A DNA stretch of 64,000 bases. It comes from Lepidodermella squamata. Taxonomy: Eukaryota; Gastrotricha. Positions 46,650 to 58,923 of this stretch are shown here, piece by piece. The translations under genes were made by a program, and so were the position numbers. Location of the stretch: contig JBLDXI010000042.1 of NCBI GenBank assembly GCA_047495785.1, positions 3,968,001-4,032,000 of the forward strand, in the 5' to 3' direction. The first letter of the stretch is position 1, and each line of letters opens with the position of its first letter. The notes beneath the pieces were generated by a model. The model was not told the origin of the DNA. It ran no database searches and saw only the letters and a program-made list of their open reading frames with translations.

Positions 46650-47864
46650 ATGAAAATTACTGATCAGGTTGTAAAATCATTCGGCGTTGCGAAGGTTTTT
46701 CGTGACAATACCGATTTGATCAATTCACTCGATTTCAGTGATAACGGCGAGCTTTTAGTGACATCGGCTGACGATGACCAAATCATAATTTACGATTGCA
46801 ATACTGGAACGTAAGTCTTGAAATAGCCTTGATTTTACTCGCTAAAACCAAAAATTTCGTTATTTTAGGACGAAAAAGACGCTCAATAGTAAGAAATATG
46901 GTTGTTCTTTGATTCGGTTTACACACGCTCCTAATACTGCCGTTCATGGCTCGACAAAAATTGATGGTACGTTGCAATTTGTTACCCAAAGCTCGTTTAA
47001 ATATTATATATTAAATAGATACGATTCGATATCTATCGCTCCATGACAACAAGTACATTCGTTATTTCCCGGGCCACACAAAGCGTGTGGTTTGCCTTTG
47101 CATGTCGCCAACAGACGACACATTCCTCAGCGGTTCGCTCGACAAAACCATTCGACTGTGGGATTTACGATCACCCAACTGCCAAGGCTTGATGCACTTG
47201 AACAGCCGACCTGTTGCTGCTTTCGACCCTGGTTAGTTATCATGTTTAAAAAATAAGTTGTTTACCTAATATTTGAAAGGTTGAATTTAATTTACTTGAA
47301 TTCGTAAAATTTGGGATTAAGAAAATTTCTAGCATTTTAGTAAATTATCGGAATTAATTCTCTTAATTTTTTCCCACAGAGGGATTAATTTTCGCTGCTG
47401 GAATCGGCTCTGAAAGCTTGAAACTCTACGATTTGAGGTCATTCGATCGTGGTCCATTCACTACCTTCAAAGTCACTGGAAACGATTCTGGCCCACAGCC
47501 GCCAGGTTTCGAATGGACCGGCCTGCGATTTAGTCCCGATGGCCGGTCTATGCTCATCACCACAAACGCAAGCACTATTCGCGTAGTGGACGCGTACGAC
47601 GGTAAACAAATCGCGCATTTCGGCGGTTTTACGAACAACAAATCGGTCCCGCTAGAGGCGAGTTTCACGCCCGATTCGCAGTACGTGTTCGCCGGGTCGA
47701 CCGATGGCAAAATGCATGCGTGGAGCGTTGAAGGCGGCAAAGTCGCGGTTATGGACTCGCAGCACCAGAAACCGATTCAAAACGTGCTATTCAACCCGAA
47801 ATACATGATGATGGCTTCGGCTTGTCAAATCCTCTCGTTGTGGGTGCCGGAAGTCGACGAATAG
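46650..47864 (+). CDS. WDR82: WDR82 (Swd2) WD-repeat protein
   Basis: Exons 46650-46810, 46869-46966, 47019-47231 and 47380-47864 give 318 aa, against 313 for human WDR82. Family landmarks: the N-terminal [80 protein letters not shown] and a terminal [13 protein letters not shown]82 anchors the SET1 H3K4 methyltransferase and PNUTS complexes to RNA polymerase II. Exon joins restore all WD repeats. It sits close behind the sulfotransferase on the same strand. Confidence 0.96.
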
Positions 47865-48497
47865 TCCAATTTTTTGAACTTATCTTATGAGATGTAAAAT
47901 GTGCGAAAAACCCGCTCAAATATACCGTTTTTATTAATTAGAAAAATCTCTTGAAGTTTGATTGAAATAAAAGGATTTTTTGTGTGATTTTTCGCCCATT
48001 TACCAGCTCATGTAAAAATAGTGTATGTATATCGTTTTTTCTGTGAATCGCGTAAAAGAGCGACAAAATTGTGTTTCGCCATTCGAGTCAGTTTTTGTTT
48101 TCATGTTTTTCTTGTGGAAAAAAACAATCAATGATCACTTTGGTCTGCTCAGTTTTTTCCTGGCGCGAAATTTGTAACAGCAACGTTTTTACTGTTGAGT
48201 CGAAAAACTTGGAAGAAAAATAATAAAATTGATAATGAAAACGCGTGTTGATTCATAGTAGGCAGTGTTAATCGGTACCAGACCAGTAACCTCGAAGTTG
48301 CATAACACGTGCGATAAAGGAGAAGCCGCTATATATTTAGCATTCCATTGGGGTGTGTTTATTTTAGCGCGCCAGGTGAATGCGCGGTTCGGTGATCACA
48401 GTGCGCCGCCACGGGCCAATCGGCGATTTGTTTTGATTCCAGTCATATCACATCAGAACATCAACGAGATAGATTACTTCTTATCATTTCCGCAATC
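47865..48497. other. Intergenic, WDR82 3' end and DM-gene promoter
   Basis: An AATAAA near 47965 is a plausible WDR82 poly(A) signal. Nothing else recognised. Confidence 0.45.
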
Positions 48498-49865
48498 ATG
48501 ACCTCAAAATCAGCGAGCAGTAAGGTGTCTAAAAAAGCGTCGTCCAAGGCGAAAATCGAGGAGCAGCCAGGTGGGGAGCTGAATGATCAAGAGGACCCAT
48601 CGGCTCTTTCGGCGCGCACTCCAAAATGCGCAAGGTAATTTTTTTTAGATTGAATCTAAGGAAAACATACGATTAAATTTTTCGGATTCAGGTGCAATAA
48701 TCACGGCGTTGTCAGTTCGTTAAAAGGCCACAAACGATTTTGCAGGTGGCGCGATTGCAAATGCACGAACTGCATTCTCGTTGCGTAAGTTGCAGGAAAT
48801 TTTGAAAATATGAAGCATCGATTGTCTTGATTTTTTTAGGCGAAGGCAAAGAATTATGGCCGCTCAAGTTGCCCTTCGAAGGTAACATTACAAATTGATT
48901 CTTTACAGATTTTCCCCAATAGCAGAATGCGATGTTGGAATCGATCCTCGCTTGAACTAATCCGAGGTCATAAGGAGCAAGCCTTTCAATTCTGACATTA
49001 AAAATTCGATTATAAAACCGAAAAAATTAGTTAAAGAAGTGTTTAATGCGCCGCGAATGCCCATAAAGCCGCAGCCATTTTTAAATTTTAAATTTTTTTG
49101 GAAATGCCTCAGAAATGTATCTATTTTCTGGGATTGAACCTATCGCGAGAATCCTCTATGCCTTATCCGCGATTCTACCGAATTAATTGACAGAATTAAT
49201 TTACTGGAAAAAACCGGAATGCGGTAACTGACTCCGTAATTTTCCGTATTTTACCGAATTTCTTCGTTTTTAAATTGACTTTGATAAGTTATGGACCATA
49301 CAACATGCATGCTTTGATTCTGTGTTATTTATGTAGGCAACAAACGCACGAGCTTCAAGGACGGCCGATGAAATCGCGCCGCCCGTTGAATCTTGACATT
49401 GACGCTTCCGCAGCCGACCCGGCTGCAGATCTAGCCACCAACACCAACAGCCAAAGCAGTTCAGTCGCCGAACCGCCGGCTGAAGTAGCCGCCAAAATTC
49501 TGCTAGATTCATCGCATCTACTCCGAAAACGCCGGGCATTTGCTGATCGCGACCTAATGGACTGCACCATCAAAGCTATGATAGCAATGCGAGCTGCTGG
49601 GGCTGCGACTTTCTCATTTTCATCGCGCCATTTTTGGATTTTATCGCAAATATTTCCGCAAATTCCAGCGCCGCAACTTGGCACGTTGTACCAACAATTT
49701 GCCTATGACACTGAATCGCTCATTCGATACCTGGTCGCCGCGAAAATCGTCGCGGAACGGGCTGAAGATGGGGCGGAAATCGACACGGAACGGGAACAAA
49801 CCAGCCCGGCAAACTTGTCAAAACGACCTCGGGTGTCATCGTACAGAATCGAAGATTTACTCTGA
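48498..49865 (+). CDS. DM-domain transcription factor (Dmrt family)
   Basis: Exons 48498-48634, 48692-48784, 48840-48881 and 49337-49865 give 266 aa. A basic Ser/Lys-rich N-terminus is followed by a full DM zinc module: [51 protein letters not shown]. All zinc-binding Cys and His residues are present and spread over exons 1-3, with the last arginine codon completed in exon 4. Dmrt proteins bind DNA in the minor groove and often direct sexual or neural differentiation. No DMA domain is visible, and which Dmrt subclass it belongs to is unclear. It ends in SSYRIEDLL. It converges with the cysteine-rich gene at 50044. Confidence 0.93.
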
Positions 49866-50043
49866 ATTTAAGGCTCATATTTTTCTGATTTAATTTCAAG
49901 AACAATTCGGAAAAAAATCACATTTTTATTGAAGAAAATCCAAGTATGCTATTGTGCATAATATAATATCGGCTATGTTGGAAATACAGAATTTTAAATA
50001 AAGCTTTCGTGTGCTGTTGATTGTTTCTCAACTTCAAAATAAG

Positions 50044-51266
50044 TTATCTAGCTCCATTTTGTTCCTTCGAGTGCATGAGATGGTCCTCCTCGGATCTGAA
50101 TTCCGGGTTCGGGTCGAAGAGCGGCTTCTCGCAACAGGCACCCTGAACACATAGAGCGTCTGGCATGCCGCCTTCGTGTTCGTGGTGGCAGTCTGAGTGC
50201 TTCTGGCACCGTAACTGGCAGCCGTAGTAGCTGGTCAGAGGGACGCCCTCGTAAAACGGGTCGTTGGTCAGAGTAACGCAGGGGTTGCGGCAACACCCGG
50301 CGAAGTTGAAAGCGCGAACACAGGCGAATCGGTTGGTTTTCGTGCAGAAGCCAAGGTGGTCGATTTTGGCCAGATCTTCCTCGGCTAAATCTTCACGGCA
50401 TGCTTTGTAAGGGTGAGCCCGGCCAGTGGCACATGGATCTAGAAAGAATGATAGTTCCGTTTTAGAAAATTCGAGATTTGTGAATTGTCCTAAATAATTG
50501 GGTTCAATTTAAGGAAAATCTTAATTGAAACTTTTGAAATCATTGAATTGGCAATCGATTCTGCGGCTGATTTCCCATTTTTTTATTTTTTCCTATAAAA
50601 TATATATTTTCGAAGTTCGGACTGTTTCCCAGCTTTTCGGAGACCTGAGATAGAATTCCTTAGATACTATTAGATATTAAAAATAAAAAAAATTATATAA
50701 ACCTCTAAAATTTATGCTATGACTGAAATCAAGGAGAAAGGAGGAAGGAAAAAATTATCAAAATAACTATCCTAAGTATTATCTAAAAATTCTACTAAGG
50801 ATAGTTAAGATGAAGTCTAGTTTCGCGATAGTCTTTATTTCACGTTACCTTGGCCATTAAACAATTGTGAAATTTTACCCTTGACTGGCCGAGGATCCAT
50901 ATTCTGTAAAAGGTCCCAGGTCTAGTAAAACGTCATACTCCAAGGAATTTTCCCGAAAAAGCTGGAGATCTAGCTTTCCAATAATAACAAATTCCTTTAA
51001 TCGGTTCCAATTAAACAATATTAGATGCAGCAGTGAGGTACTTAAATTTGTTCTGTAAAAAGTCAGATTTTCTGTAAAAAATGAATTATTTGCTTACTGC
51101 GATGAGGGCATTCATGCGGAGCTCGGCCAGCAGTCATATTCTTCGAGGAATCCATCGGGCATTTTCGATTTCCAACAGCACAGCCAAGAGGTGCGGCACT
51201 GGCTGCCGCTACCAGGGCGCACAGAACAAGACCCCAGTTAATCACACCTGCACAACCAGAAAACAA
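50044..51266 (-). CDS. Secreted cysteine-rich protein, unknown
   Basis: Exons 51266-51098 and 50438-50044 give 187 aa. A clear signal peptide (INWGLVLCALVAAASAAP) precedes a small mature protein with many cysteines, several as pairs (CC near FAGCCRNPC and GACCEKP), and a His-rich patch CHHEHEGG. I do not recognise the fold. The cysteine density suggests an extracellular disulfide-bonded protein; a role in defence, cuticle or signalling would be guesswork. The intron is 659 nt, long for this window, so another small exon could be hidden in it. Confidence 0.7.
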
Positions 51267-52781
51267 ATTTGCCCCAATAATTCATTTTTAACGACAAAAC
51301 TCACTCGTCATTTATTGAAATTTTCACGATTTATTTCAAAATTTTTCGATGTTTACGAGGTTGAAAAATCGGGCGAAAAACGCGCGCCATTCATTTTTCT
51401 CATATCCAGACGGTGTCTTGCGTGTATTGCGCAACGAATTATAGGCACACGCGCGTTTTTGTTCGCGCGCGCGCTCACCAAATTTTTTACACGCTCAATC
51501 AACATGTTTCCTTTTTACTCATTTTATTTACTTGTTATTTCATCACGGCGTCGAGTGGGGCTACTACCTATACCACCTAATTGGTGTAGTGTTGGTTCCG
51601 CTGCGTTGTAACAAGCCGCTGGCAGAAATTGAGTCCACTCACTCACTCTCCATTACAGGCTCGTAATAATAAACCGATGATGATTGAGCTCACAGGTTGC
51701 CAAATGGAGATCAGACATTAAAACTGAAGCCGGCGTGTAATAAAAGCAGGTAAATAATAATATTAAGAAAGAGGCCCGCTGTAACAAGGCCTACAGGTGT
51801 GTGCGAGATACCCGACTACTACGTTTGGCGGCATGGCGAAAAAGTTTTTATGCTACCTGAGAGAGAGAGAGATGCGGCGGTCGGGGGCGTAATAACTCGC
51901 AGCACACTCGAGTGCTTACAACAACACACAACAAATGAGAACAATGCGCGCGCGCAACAGTTGCGCTTAAGCCTGCTGCTCTTCAGAGCAGGCGAAGTAT
52001 ACCTAAGCACAATGATGGCGCCAACCTTGCGATTCGCCAGGGTCAACAAGGCAACAAAATTTTCCGACTGCGTGAACTCACACGGTAGCTACCGAAATGC
52101 GACGCAGAACTTGTTGAATCAAATTTCTTTCTCGGTCAAACTCATTTATACAGGCTTTCATGTTTTACACTGTTTCACTGCTGTCATACCTATTAAATTA
52201 TTCCTGATTTGATACCATTTCGATTTCATTATAACTTGCCTGTACCGCTTTTCGATATTTCAGGTTTAATTAGGCATTATCCAGTCGAAATAAGCCGTTT
52301 TTTAAACCGTTTATCATGAAATCAGCATGACTGGAAAATTAATTGGTCTTTCAGCTCTCCTCCTCCTCCTCCTACAAATCAATACCCACAAAACTACCTT
52401 AATTCTCAACGAATTGAAAAATTCTAGAAATTAGAAATGAACACTTATTTGTATAATATTCCCACGCGCAGGTATCATCGAAAATAAGTATCGAGTTTTC
52501 GGTAATTTTTTGGTTTTTTCCCTGAAAATTCGTGGAAAATTGAAAGGCTTTAATTTTTGCAAAACTGATTCGGTTGATGAGAATTAATTTTGTCTTTATT
52601 CAAGTTTGTATAGTTCAAATTTTTCGTAATTTTTTTATTTTCTATAAAATTGTCTTTAGGTAACTTCAATTGAAAAATTATGTTCGACATTTTTGAGAAA
52701 TATTAAAAAATTTCACGCTTAATAATACATGAGTTATTATTTCACCTGAAAATTTGACATTTCTCTCTAGATTTTTTTATA
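51267..52781. other. Intergenic, no gene seen
   Basis: Contains short low-complexity patches such as (ga)n near 51860 and cgcgcgcg near 51470. No domain-bearing frame found on either strand. Confidence 0.45.
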
Positions 52782-53911
52782 ATGAGGCTTCTCATAATAA
52801 TATTAGCCGCTTTTATATCGTCGACAATTTGCCAAAAATCAGCCCAGAAACAGCGATGCGGCGAAATGGTTAAGCGATTCGAAAACTGCATCATTTCCGT
52901 ATTCAGCAACAACGATCTCGGCCAAACGCCTGCCGAATATTTAACAGAAAATTTTCCCCTATTCTTAGATTCACTCAGGTAAAGATTCTTTCCCTATTGG
53001 AAAATTGAAATTTCTTTATTAATATTTACAGTGGTGCAAATTTAACGAATTTGGTTCAGCCCGAGTCTGCTTTCAGACAAGAAATTTATCTTGGCTCAAA
53101 CGTTTTCCGCCATTGTCACGATTTCAATCGATTCGAGACTTGCCTGGACTTTAAATTCGACGAATGCTTTAAAGGCAATTTTTCAACCGCGGATATTATG
53201 ACCCAAGTTCGCCGATTGATTCGCCACTACGGCGGCGAGCGTTACCAAGCTCTGAAATTTTCGGATAAACGAATTGCTGACGTCACTGCTGGGATGGGTT
53301 ACTTTTGCGGGTCGAAAATGGGACATCTCGAAAAATACCGCGAATGCTTACTCAGTGTTTTCCAGCAGAATAAGGCCCTTGGTTTCGACGCCTTGGCCCT
53401 GTCCGAGGCCACTAATAAAGGCGTTGAATGGAACGCTAAATTATGCAATCAAACGCAGCGATTTTTGAATAGCCTCACGTTTGCGGTAAAACGAAGTTGC
53501 GAGGCGAAATTTCGCCAAAATGGCGGAAATTCAGCTGCGAATGAAGTCCTGGAAATTTTGAACAAATTATTCGCAATGGCCATCGAGGCGAATGAAGGAT
53601 TTTCGGCGCAGAAATGCCGCCTTTTCGGCACATCGCCGAAGCAGTCAAGCGTGACGGCTCCATCAGCGATTCGGGGTAAAAGTAAATCGCCACCTGTTGT
53701 TGGCAATAAGCAGCAGCTGGGAAAGGCTGGGACGAAAATGGAGAAAATCAACCAACCGGAACTTCGAGCCAAGTCGGCATATCGGCCCGGTTTTTCGGTC
53801 GACTACGGCGTGGATGATTTCGAGCAATCAAGCGAAGCGTCAATCAATGATCAACAGATAGTTTTATCGATTCTAATCAGTCTGTTTTCACTTCTTGCCG
53901 TTATTTACTAA
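52782..53911 (+). CDS. Secreted, probably surface-anchored cysteine-rich protein
   Basis: Exons 52782-52978 and 53032-53911 give 358 aa. A signal peptide (MRLLIIILAAFISSTICQ) is followed by four or more cysteine-bearing helical segments of similar form (CGEMVKRFENCIISVF, HCHDFNRFETCLDF, HLEKYRECLLSVFQQN, CNQTQRFLNSL). A basic Ser/Pro-rich stalk follows and then a C-terminal hydrophobic tail (QQIVLSILISLFSLLAVIY) preceded by small residues, typical of a GPI-anchor signal. The arrangement recalls nematode T20D4.11-like (DUF19) secreted proteins, but I cannot confirm it. Poly(A) signal AATAAA lies about 20 nt after the stop. Confidence 0.75.
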
Positions 53912-54361
53912 AAAATTAATTGTTGTCGATTGAATAAAAAGAGAAAATTTTCAGTTTTTCAAGTTTTATTTCAATCATTCTTTCCGCGTGACTGTAAAAT
54001 GGGCAAGATAGAGCTAGGATTCCATATCGCACATCCATACAAAATTCGCTGACAATAATATAATACGCAATTTACAACAATATTACAAGGTTAATGGTTA
54101 ATTTTCATCGCCTGGCTTTTCAATTGCACAATTCAGACCCCGAAATTAAACGAATTGGGTAAGAGATAAAAATGAAAATCCGCAGGCGACAAAAAATGAA
54201 CTAAAATTCACCGAGAAATTCAGCTGGCATGTATTGGGTATCATCTATTTTTTTGGATTTTTTCCGCATTTTTTTCGAATTCGGAAGCCCTTTGTTCACG
54301 ACCTCACAACGCTTATGACAATAAAATATGGCTAAATACTAAAATTGATATATTATAATCG
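53912..54361. other. Short convergent spacer
   Basis: Lies between the 3' ends of the surface protein (+) and the mucin-like gene (-). AT-rich; nothing recognised beyond the poly(A) signal. Confidence 0.4.
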
Positions 54362-56866
54362 CTATACGACTGCTTGGTTAAAAGAATGGCCGATTCGGTA
54401 AATCTGAAATAAAAATTACAAAAATTTAGGAAAAACTCCCGAGCTCGAAGTGAAACTAACCAATATTGAAATGAAAGCAAGAGATGTAGTTGAATGGCAT
54501 TGTTTCAGGAAACTGTGAGCACTCGATGTTTTGCCTGTTCGATAAGCATCGATGGCCTCTAGATCCCAGCCAGAAGCTTTTTTATTAGCTTTCAATTAAA
54601 AGAAAAAACAAAACATAGAAACAACGCTCGCTTGAAATTTTTCAAAAATTTGATAGTTTACGTATAGAGGGAAATTAACTTATTTTAGAAAAAAATTCAG
54701 AAATAAAGGAGGAAAAAATCAGGAAAAAACAAAATTGAAGGGTGACACAAGTGCAGACATTGTTTCTATTGTTTTGCTATACAAAAATGGGGTCGTGACC
54801 TTACCTGGAGTTGTCGTTATTTTCGCCGGTGCCGCGATGGGACCACCACCGCTGGTGTAGTTTGATGACGATGAGGCGTTGACAGGCGATGACAGCGTCG
54901 CGTTAATTGCCACTGTCACATTGCTGCTTGCATTGACACCAGCCGCGGAACTTGTTGTAACTACAGGACTAGATGTTGTTGACGGCAATGATTGCCGTTG
55001 TTTCTCTGATACAGCAATAGCCGTGTCATCCGTGGCAGTTGACACAACTGATGTCGTCGTCGTTTGTTGTTGCTCACTTGTCGTGGAAACGGACGCGACA
55101 ATGGGCGTGCTCGACTCGGTCGTAGTTGTTGATATTGTTGTTGATGATGTAGGAGTTGATGGCTCTGTTGTTGACGTAGGGGATTCATCCGTTTTGGACG
55201 AATCGCTTGGTACTATCAGACCTTGGTTCCGAGTGGTTGTTGTAGGCGTGGTAGTAGTAGTTGTTGTTGTAGTAGTGGTTGTTGTTCTAGTGGTTCTAGT
55301 AGTAGTCGGTGAAGTTGTAGAAGGACGCGATGTAGTTCGAGTGGGCGATACTGCCTCAACTGGGCCAATCATATCGGGTTTTTTAGGAGTGGTTCGAGTT
55401 GAAGAGGACTGAAAAATATAGAATAATTGAAATTAGGAAAATGGGAGAAAAAGAAAAATCTAAATGTTACCACTCGGAGGAAAATTTTAACCATAAAAAT
55501 GAATTGTTACGAATTTATATGTCTTATTTGCGCGTTTGACGCTTGCGCTAATGTTGTGGGAAAAAATTCGCTTATCAACCAGCCAGCTCAAATTAAACCT
55601 ACCGAGAAAATAAACCGAAGACAGAAAAAATTTACTGGAGAAAACCCGGAAAACCCTGATGATAACTGGTTCGGTAATTTTCGGTATTTTACCCGGTTGG
55701 ACCAAATTTCTCCGGAATTTTTTGATCCCACTAACAAGTGACTTTCTTAATTACTATTCTCGGGATTTTTTAGAATTTTCCGAACATTTTCTGGCCATGA
55801 AATGTGACTTCGTCTCTCATTTTAGAGTTTCTGAACCCTTCCCCGTGTATTTTCTTTCCTTGCGCTACTTATGGGACACGGGATATTACGATGAATAAAG
55901 AAATTTTAGAAAATCGGACAATGAAATAAAAAAATTATTCCATAATATCTGCAGCAGCTACAGGATTGGCCGGTTTCTAACCTTAAACCATCAACAGCTC
56001 GTTTTTGCTTCAAAAATGACAGAAAATCGCTTGAAACCAATAATTTTATAAAAATTAAATATTACAGCCCAGCGCGACGTGAAAAACGGGGAAGGGCAAA
56101 TGGTAGGGGAAACTATTAAAAACTCTCAAGTGAGGTTCCAGAAATAAAAAAATTGGTTGAAACGGAAAATTATACCCTAGTAACAGGTCTCGGCGTAGTT
56201 TTCGTTGTTTGGACTTCATCATCGGTTGATCTCGCATTAGGAATCGTCATCCGAGTAGGAGTTGTTCGAATGGTTTCCCCCGATTTCCCCTCCGAAGAAG
56301 TTGATATCGTGGCGGGTTCGACCAGCTTTAAAGTTCGACCTAGGTCATGGTAAAAAATTAGTAAAATCAATTTCGGTATTATTTCGGTATTATTTTCTCA
56401 ACATTTGGGCGTGAACAATTATTTCTTATTATTTTTCAAATTTTTTTTGCCAATTTTCTCATTATTTATTGCTTAAGAATTTACCATTTATGATGATGAC
56501 GGTGTCTTTTTTCGTAGTCGAGGTGCCGGTTTTAATAGGTTTGCGGTAGAAATGCGACGTTTCATTCGCACTTTCAACGCACGCATCACCCACCAGCTCG
56601 CAGTAATTATTCGTCTCGGGTATATTAAACCCGAAACACGTCGCATACGTCGCGTAGCGACACAGCGAGGCGCATTGTTTTATCAACTTTTCCAACGCAG
56701 TCGGCTTGGCGTAGATGCGCTGACCCTGCCGGCCACCGGCTACGTCAGGCATCGCGCATCGAACATCGACCATCGATTCGTAATCGGCTAGCTTTATCCG
56801 CGTATCGATCGCCCGGCCGATTTCGAGGCATAGGAAAATTACGATTAAAAACCGGCTCGACAGCAT
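54362..56866 (-). CDS. PAN-like domain plus mucin-type Thr/Ser-rich protein
   Basis: Exons 56866-56485, 56339-56176 and 55408-54805, with two tentative last exons 54576-54461 and 54403-54362; about 435 aa. A signal peptide (FLIVIFLCLEIGRA) precedes a six-cysteine region with CASLCRYATYATCFGFN and CELVG, which resembles an apple/PAN domain. The rest is dominated by Thr, Ser and Pro, including a run of 13 Thr and several Asn-X-Thr/Ser sites, so it should be heavily O-glycosylated. The last two exons add a mildly hydrophobic end; they fit in frame with GT/AG sites but are not proven. The extracellular role is unknown. A similar, larger gene lies 4 kb further on. Confidence 0.65.
55229..55312 (-). 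repeat. Threonine-codon (ACN) repeat tract
   Basis: In-frame ACN codons code for a run of Thr broken by a few Arg and Pro within the mucin-like gene. Such trinucleotide tracts tend to vary in length between alleles. Confidence 0.7.
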
Positions 56867-57416
56867 TGAGCCGGAAAATGTCCGAAATCTTATAAATGAG
56901 CTCTAAAATAGATGATTCAGATAACAAAAATATTAATTGGTTATCATATGACAAGGTAAAACTCTCTCACGTGTTTTAGGTGGCGACAAAAAACACGATT
57001 GTTTATCATCTAAAAGGCCCCTATTAGTTATCATTTACCATCGACTCGCGGTGATGATGATGATGATTATTGCGTGCATGTGCCGGCCGTATAATAGCGC
57101 TTTTTTGGCAGCAATTGACGCGCCCCGAGTTATTAACCTATAAGGTCATAACTTACACGCGTGCGTAATATAATGATATCTTGTAGTAAAAAAAGGTGCG
57201 ACAAAAAAATGGCAACGTTTTGCTGTAGCTGAGTGCATAAGGTGTTTAAACGTAAAATCAGTCAAGGAAAAAAATCGGGATATTACTGTAATGTATAATA
57301 ATTATGTTACATGTTGTAATAAAATGTTATTTAAGATAACAATTAACTCAGCAATTTTAATTGCGCCAAGTGTGTGAATGCAATTATTGTCGCGACAAAT
57401 CTGCGGACAAGAAGTG

Positions 57417-57518
57417 ATGACATGGAATTATTTGGCACATCTAGCAGCGCTAGTGCTGTTATTGGCGGCGGCGTTAAGCTGTTGGCTCGCGGTAGTAGGT
57501 AGTTGTATAGGCATTTGA
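57417..57518 (+). CDS. Possible 33-residue hydrophobic peptide or signal exon
   Basis: ATG to TGA, 33 codons: a hydrophobic core LAHLAALVLLLAAALSCWLA follows MTWNY. It looks like a signal peptide or membrane peptide and could be the first exon of an unseen plus-strand gene (a GT lies near its end). Chance is quite possible at this length. Confidence 0.2.
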   Translation: MTWNYLAHLAALVLLLAAALSCWLAVVGSCIGI

Positions 57519-58902
57519 AAAGGAACACACAATCTTCTCGCGCGTCGCCAGTCGCGAAAAACGCCGCTGCAGTCGCCCGTCGCTCACGAGCGAGCAGGCA
57601 TATAAATACATTGCTAGTCGTATTTTATTATATACTTACGCGCTTTTGCTAATAAGCATCACAGCGGCAACAGGTGTAAAGTGTCGCTACTCGAGCGCTT
57701 TCCCGCACTACTACACCTGTTATAGCAGGTAGCGGACACTTTTCTGCGTTTTTTCACCTTTTTCCGCGTTTGTTATAGCGAGACTATAAAAACCGGTATA
57801 TAAAATTATTTTTCTTGCTCTTAAGGAGTGTCGTAACTTGCATAAAAATATTGTTATTTCAACTAAATAAGTAAAAATGTAATAATATTAGGACGAAAAA
57901 TGCAGATATTATTATACCAGTGCGAAATTCTCGGCTGAAAAAGCCGAAAAAACAAGACGGTAATAAAAAATGGGCCTTTTATTGTCTTGCAGCGGCATGT
58001 CTTTGAAATATTGAGACGCGTTTTTTTATTAACCGGCAACAATGCGCGTTGAAATGTCAGACGCGCGCAATTAATCAAAAAATGTGGTGTAAAAAACACG
58101 GTCGGTAAAAATAAGCACGAAACACGGAAATCTTCGATAAGATCATGAGCTGAGATTAAAAATCGTAATGAAAACATCGCGTGAGAATTTTTCTAACCTA
58201 AAATATGAAAAAAACGGGACATTTTTCAGGGATATTTATTTCCAAGATCTGTTAATGATAAAGCAATCACAGGTAAACAAAAAATAATTTTCGCAAAATC
58301 AGTGGGAGAAAAATTTTGCATAAATTTTTGATGAATGCATCAAGAGCGATAAATAATTCACCTTTAGGTTGTTTTTGTTTGTTGAAAATTCATCAGCCAT
58401 ATAGCGTAAGTATATATTTGAGGAAGTGTTGGGATGCATGCGATAATTCGAATATTTTTATATACTATAACAGAACGCTTTAATTGAGGGCGATGGTGAA
58501 GACAAAGCGCGCAGGAGGAATACATAAACAATAGCTGACAATGGAACCCGTCGCCATACGCATAAACAGTCAATTTATTTTAAACAAGGTGGAGAGCGCA
58601 CGGGGCATAGTCTGAAAATATTATATGCTATATGTTCTAATAATTTGTTCTAACACTCATCTACGCATCTCGTTAACACTTGACTGAAAAACACAACATC
58701 GAGACATTCTCATCCTGCGAGCAAGTAAAAGTCAACACAGAAAACATTGATGCCACCTTTTTTCCCCGCACGAATCTCAAAAAGGTCAAAGGTAATAAAA
58801 TACCGCCATTTTTATGCCATTTTTTTCGTGACTATGCGTCACGCGGTGAATAAGCCTGGAATAAGCCTGAGGCTGATTCATCTTGCCCATTTTATTTGCC
58901 GA

Positions 58903-58923
58903 ATATATATATATATATATATA
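58903..58923. repeat. (AT)n microsatellite
   Basis: About ten AT dinucleotides in a row in gene-free sequence. Confidence 0.9.

Noticed and set aside
49100-49190. tRNA-like sequence on the minus strand (aggttcaatccc resembles a B box)
   Set aside because: I could not fold acceptor, D and anticodon arms around it, and the T stem is poor.
54879-55412. Plus-strand Val-rich frame of 177 codons
   Set aside because: It is the complement of Thr/Ser codon runs in the mucin-like gene and has no domain. The same applies to Val/Ser-rich plus-strand frames at 61298-63823.
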